DNA from: DASVEE01 sp036399695
Lineage (GTDB): Bacteria; Acidobacteriota; Thermoanaerobaculia; Gp7-AA8
DNA length: 8,671 nucleotides
Direction of reading: 5' to 3'
Assembly: GCA_036399695.1 (NCBI GenBank)
Contig: DASWMP010000028.1
Location: 1 to 8,671 of the forward strand
Shown: piece by piece, positions 6,910 through 8,671 of the stretch
Numbering within the stretch: the first letter of the stretch is position 1
Layout of the letters: every line of letters begins with the position of its first letter
Made by a program: the position numbers and the translations under genes
The notes under the pieces: model-generated
Database searches by the model: none
Told to the model about the DNA's origin: nothing
What the model saw: only the letters and a program-made list of their open reading frames with translations

Positions 6910-7565
6910 GGCAGTTCCATCGATACGGTGGTGCCCTGCTGCAGGGCGCCTGCCGCCCGGACGCGTCCGCCGTGCCGGTGCACGATCCGCCGGACGAGGG
7001 CCAGCCCGATCCCGAGTCCATCGTAATCGCTGGCCTGGTGAAAGCGCTGAAATGGCGTGAACATCCGTCCCGCGGACGCGGGGTCGAAGCCGGCGCCGTT
7101 GTCCTGCACGAACAGGGTGACGGGATCTTCGCGTCCGACGACGATGTGCGCATCGGCGCGCTTCGCCGTGAACTTCCAGGCGTTCTGGAGCAGATGGGTG
7201 AGCGCGGTGCGAAACAGCGCCGGATCGGCGTTCGTGACGAGCTCACGCTCGACGTCGAACGTGACGTCGCGCCCCGGCTCGGCCGCCCGCAGCTCGGAGA
7301 CGATGGTCTCTGCCAGCGCGGTCACGTCGATGTCCACCCGCCGCAGTGGCGTCTGCGAAACGCGATGGAGCTGTAGCAGGCCGTCAAACATGGCGTTCAT
7401 GCGGGAAACAGCGCTGCGAATCGTCGTCAGATACTCGAGCCCATCGGCCGATAACACCTCCCGCTGATCCTCGAGCAGCGCCTCGCTGAACCCATCGATG
7501 ACACGCACCGGAGCCCCGAGGTCATGCGTGAGCGCGTAAAGGAGCTCGGTGAGCTCACGCGTCAC
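6906..7565 (-). CDS. Short histidine kinase without a sensor domain
   Basis: 219-aa soluble kinase consisting of only the catalytic core. The DHp helix starts almost at once, with the phospho-acceptor H14 in ALTHDLGAPVR. The ATPase domain (about 100-219) has the N box around N128 (LLQNAWKF), the G1 box D155-N-G-A-G-F, the F box MFTPFQRFH (168-176) and the G2 box GLGIGL (183-188). It ends in a four-base ATGA overlap with the response-regulator gene, so the pair is a two-component system with c-di-GMP output. There is no PAS, GAF, HAMP or membrane segment; signals may come from a partner protein or the regulator's PAS domain. The start is GTG at 7565: the frame upstream is open for only nine codons before a stop and has no better start. 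The start lies in a strong hairpin with no clear Shine-Dalgarno sequence. A lost N-terminal sensor is possible, but the upstream 390 bp encode none that I recognise. Confidence 0.9.
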   Translation of the reverse strand: MTRELTELLYALTHDLGAPVRVIDGFSEALLEDQREVLSADGLEYLTTIRSAVSRMNAMFDGLLQLHRVSQTPLRRVDIDVTALAETIVSELRAAEPGRDVTFDVERELVTNADPALFRTALTHLLQNAWKFTAKRADAHIVVGREDPVTLFVQDNGAGFDPASAGRMFTPFQRFHQASDYDGLGIGLALVRRIVHRHGGRVRAAGALQQGTTVSMELP

Positions 7566-7591
7566 CTCGGCGATCGCCGTCCGAGGTGACG
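7560..7591 (-). promoter_or_regulatory. 11-bp hairpin over the kinase start codon
   Basis: Bases 7560-7570 and 7581-7591 are perfect complements of 11 bp with a 10-nt loop (7571-7580). On the mRNA the stem is CGUCACCUCGG pairing with CCGAGGUGACG, and the GUG start (7565-7563) lies inside the 3' arm. If it forms, it would hide the start codon and the position where a ribosome-binding site should be. It could equally be a DNA operator of an autoregulator. The symmetry is seen directly; the role is inferred. Confidence 0.5.
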
Positions 7592-7592
7592 G

Positions 7593-7984
7593 TCAAGACC
7601 GTTCCCTCACGCATCATCGACGCCCGCGACGAGCTCGTCTCTTTTTCCTGCCGGCTTGGCACCGCACGGCGGGTTCAGTACGCGTGCCCATGAATGCACG
7701 TCCGCATCCTAACCGCCCCGATGCGGCAGAGCTCGAATAATGAAGTATCGCGCCCCCCTTGTCGCCGAGCGCCGAGCCGGTCAGCAGCGGCGAAACGGTG
7801 GCTACCACGGCGCGGAAACCAGCCGCGAACGCGGGCCGCGTGCTCGCGACCTGCGTCGCGTGCAGGAAATGTGTCCGCAGCCGAGCCTTCACGGCTGAGG
7901 CAGTGCGCGGTGTGCGTACCCGGTAAAGCTCGACGTCGCAAACACCGGTGATGAGATTGTGATGCGCCAGTGGCCTTCACCGCG
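7593..7984. other. Intergenic region, no recognisable gene
   Basis: About 390 bp lie between the amine-oxidase remnant (stop 7985) and the kinase. Short reading frames of 85-101 codons exist on both strands but are arginine-rich, overlap one another and resemble no family I know. Visible structure: a 12-bp palindrome GACGAGCTCGTC at 7628-7639 followed by CTTTTTCC, a 7-bp hairpin (7702-7708 with 7720-7726) and a 6-bp hairpin with tetraloop (7845-7850 with 7855-7860). It should hold the kinase operon promoter, but no clear promoter motif stands out. Confidence 0.6.
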
Positions 7985-8370
7985 CTAAGTTTTCTTCGTG
8001 TCCTCGCAGTAAGTGGCGTCGATGGAGCGCAGCCCTTCGATCTTCCAGCCGAACTGTTGGTAAACCTTCTTGGCGGCCACCTGTCCTGCCTTTACGGCGC
8101 CGTCGAAGTATCCGGGCCATTCGTCCGAGGCCTCGGTGCCGGCCCAGAAGATTTTGCCGCCCACGGGTGTGCGCCACCCAACCTTGGCGGACTTGGTCCA
8201 GACATTCGGACCTACGTGGGAGGTGAAGGCCCCGCAGGTCCCTTTCTCATCGTCCCAAGGGTAGTAGACGAAGTCTTTGGCCTTCTTGGCGTCGGGTCCG
8301 AAGTAGTAGGCGAAGTCATCGAGGATCCACTCTCGGACTTTCCCGTCTTTGTCGGAGACGAGGGCAAGGT
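7985..8370 (-). pseudogene. C-terminal remnant of a flavin amine oxidase
   Basis: About 128 codons ending in TAG match the C-terminal end of FAD-dependent monoamine oxidases: a DDFAYYFGPDA helix, then TCGAFTSHVGPN, and the FAD-binding signature FWAGTEASDEWPGYFDGAV, followed by a KAGQVAAKKV helix. Family members are usually 450-550 residues and begin with a Rossmann dinucleotide-binding motif (GxGxxG). Nothing of that part, nor of the substrate domain, is present upstream. The frame stays open to 8668, but those ~100 residues are low-quality (Arg/Pro/Ser-rich, no oxidase features), which suggests read-through of unrelated DNA. The homology ends somewhere near 8370-8400, next to an AT-rich patch (8421-8445) and the palindromic zone. 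It cannot be a working oxidase alone. A short functional protein is possible but unlikely. Confidence 0.75.
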
Positions 8371-8395
8371 TGTCGTCGAGTCCATCCGCAGGCAC

Positions 8396-8580
8396 ACCCG
8401 ACGAGAAACATCCACTCAGATTATTTATGGATTGCTGTAAGGACAGGCTAACACAGGCAGAGCTCGGCAGGCAGACGGGTCTTCGTGCGGCGGGGACAGC
8501 GGGGTCACACCTTCGATCTACGGCTGGACGCGAAACCCCCGTGACCTCTAGCCCTGACCAGCCGCGAAACGGCAGTGGAG
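8396..8580. other. Non-coding junction DNA upstream of the oxidase remnant
   Basis: This stretch lies where the N-terminal part of the oxidase gene should be but encodes nothing recognisable. It includes a locally AT-rich patch (about 8421-8445, AGATTATTTATGGATTG), unusual in this GC-rich window. It also holds GGGGTCACACCTTCG at 8501-8515, 14/15 identical to the arm core of the inverted repeat at 6-63. It looks like a rearrangement or insertion junction. Confidence 0.5.
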
Positions 8581-8671
8581 GACGGACAATCCTGTCCGTC
8601 ACGCGACAACCTCTCCACGAAGCGCGTTGCGAAGCGGCGTGCTCGCCGACTTCTCGCGTGACGGACAAGAT
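8581..8671. repeat. Nested palindromic repeat at the window edge
   Basis: GACGGACA occurs at 8581-8588 and 8660-8667, and inverted (TGTCCGTC) at 8593-8600. The first two blocks form an 8-bp hairpin with a 4-nt loop. On a larger scale 8589-8606 and 8654-8671 are complementary over 18 positions with one mismatch, enclosing a further imperfect hairpin (8631-8653; CGGCG/CGCCG around TGCT). The element reaches the last base of the window and may continue. It resembles a compound REP/BIME-like or MITE-end structure; no transposase is in the window. Confidence 0.65.

Noticed and set aside
5221..7026. A 601-codon open frame on the plus strand opposite the c-di-GMP gene
   Set aside because: It mirrors a gene with all REC, GGDEF and EAL motifs; its product is Arg/Val/Glu-rich without domains. 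Long antisense frames are expected at this GC content.
7614..7980. Minus-strand frames of 92 and 101 codons between the kinase and the oxidase remnant
   Set aside because: They overlap each other in different frames, are low-complexity or Arg-rich, lack ribosome-binding sites and resemble nothing I recognise. A decayed gene cannot be excluded.
8371..8668. N-terminal ~100 residues of the open frame that ends in the amine oxidase remnant
   Set aside because: No oxidase features, no ribosome-binding site seen, and the DNA overlaps the palindromic repeat; treated as chance read-through.
1..8671. CRISPR array, phage genes, toxin-antitoxin, defence system or complete tRNA
   Set aside because: No regularly spaced direct repeats, no integrase, transposase or nuclease motifs, and only a partial tRNA-like stretch were found.

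Overview
The window is GC-rich (I judge about 65% by eye). All recognisable genes lie on the minus strand, so transcription runs from high to low coordinates. High GC, exported right-handed beta-helix proteins with paired PPC domains, and a GGDEF-EAL response regulator fit a free-living Gram-negative bacterium. An Acidobacteriota lineage of the Vicinamibacterales type is my best guess, with Myxococcota or another soil group possible. This is inferred from protein style only; there is no rRNA or marker gene.

Layout in transcription order. (1) 8671-8400: gene-poor, palindrome-rich DNA with a nested inverted repeat at the window edge and a near-copy of the GGGGTCAGACCTTCG motif also found at the other end of the window. 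(2) 8370-7985: the last ~125 codons of a flavin amine oxidase, cut off from its N-terminal FAD-binding part, so a probable pseudogene. (3) 7984-7593: about 390 bp with no recognisable gene. (4) 7565-4789: a two-gene operon with an ATGA overlap. It encodes a short sensorless histidine kinase and a REC-PAS-GGDEF-EAL response regulator with apparently intact cyclase, phosphodiesterase and I-site motifs. A perfect 11-bp hairpin covers the kinase GTG start. (5) 4788-4509: a 280-bp intergenic region with overlapping small palindromes, the likely control region of the next operon. (6) 4508-217: two tandem paralogues (712 and 707 aa) 29 bp apart. Each has a signal peptide, a right-handed beta-helix and two C-terminal PPC domains. 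Parts are almost identical at the DNA level (108/110 near the 5' ends), and the duplication includes the ribosome-binding site. (7) 216-1: non-coding DNA with three perfect inverted repeats. The one closest to the gene is a 31-nt match to the anticodon arm, variable loop and 5' T arm of tRNA-Asp(GUC).

How they may work together: the kinase would phosphorylate Asp59 of the regulator and so tune c-di-GMP. The beta-helix/PPC pair would be exported surface or extracellular proteins, plausibly acting on or binding a polysaccharide. A link between c-di-GMP output and the exported pair is attractive because they are adjacent, but nothing in the sequence shows it. Both flanks look like genome-plasticity zones: hairpins, a truncated gene and a tRNA fragment. 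I found no transposase, integrase, CRISPR array or complete RNA gene. The most unusual items are the tRNA-Asp fragment, the mosaic tandem duplication and the start-codon hairpin.
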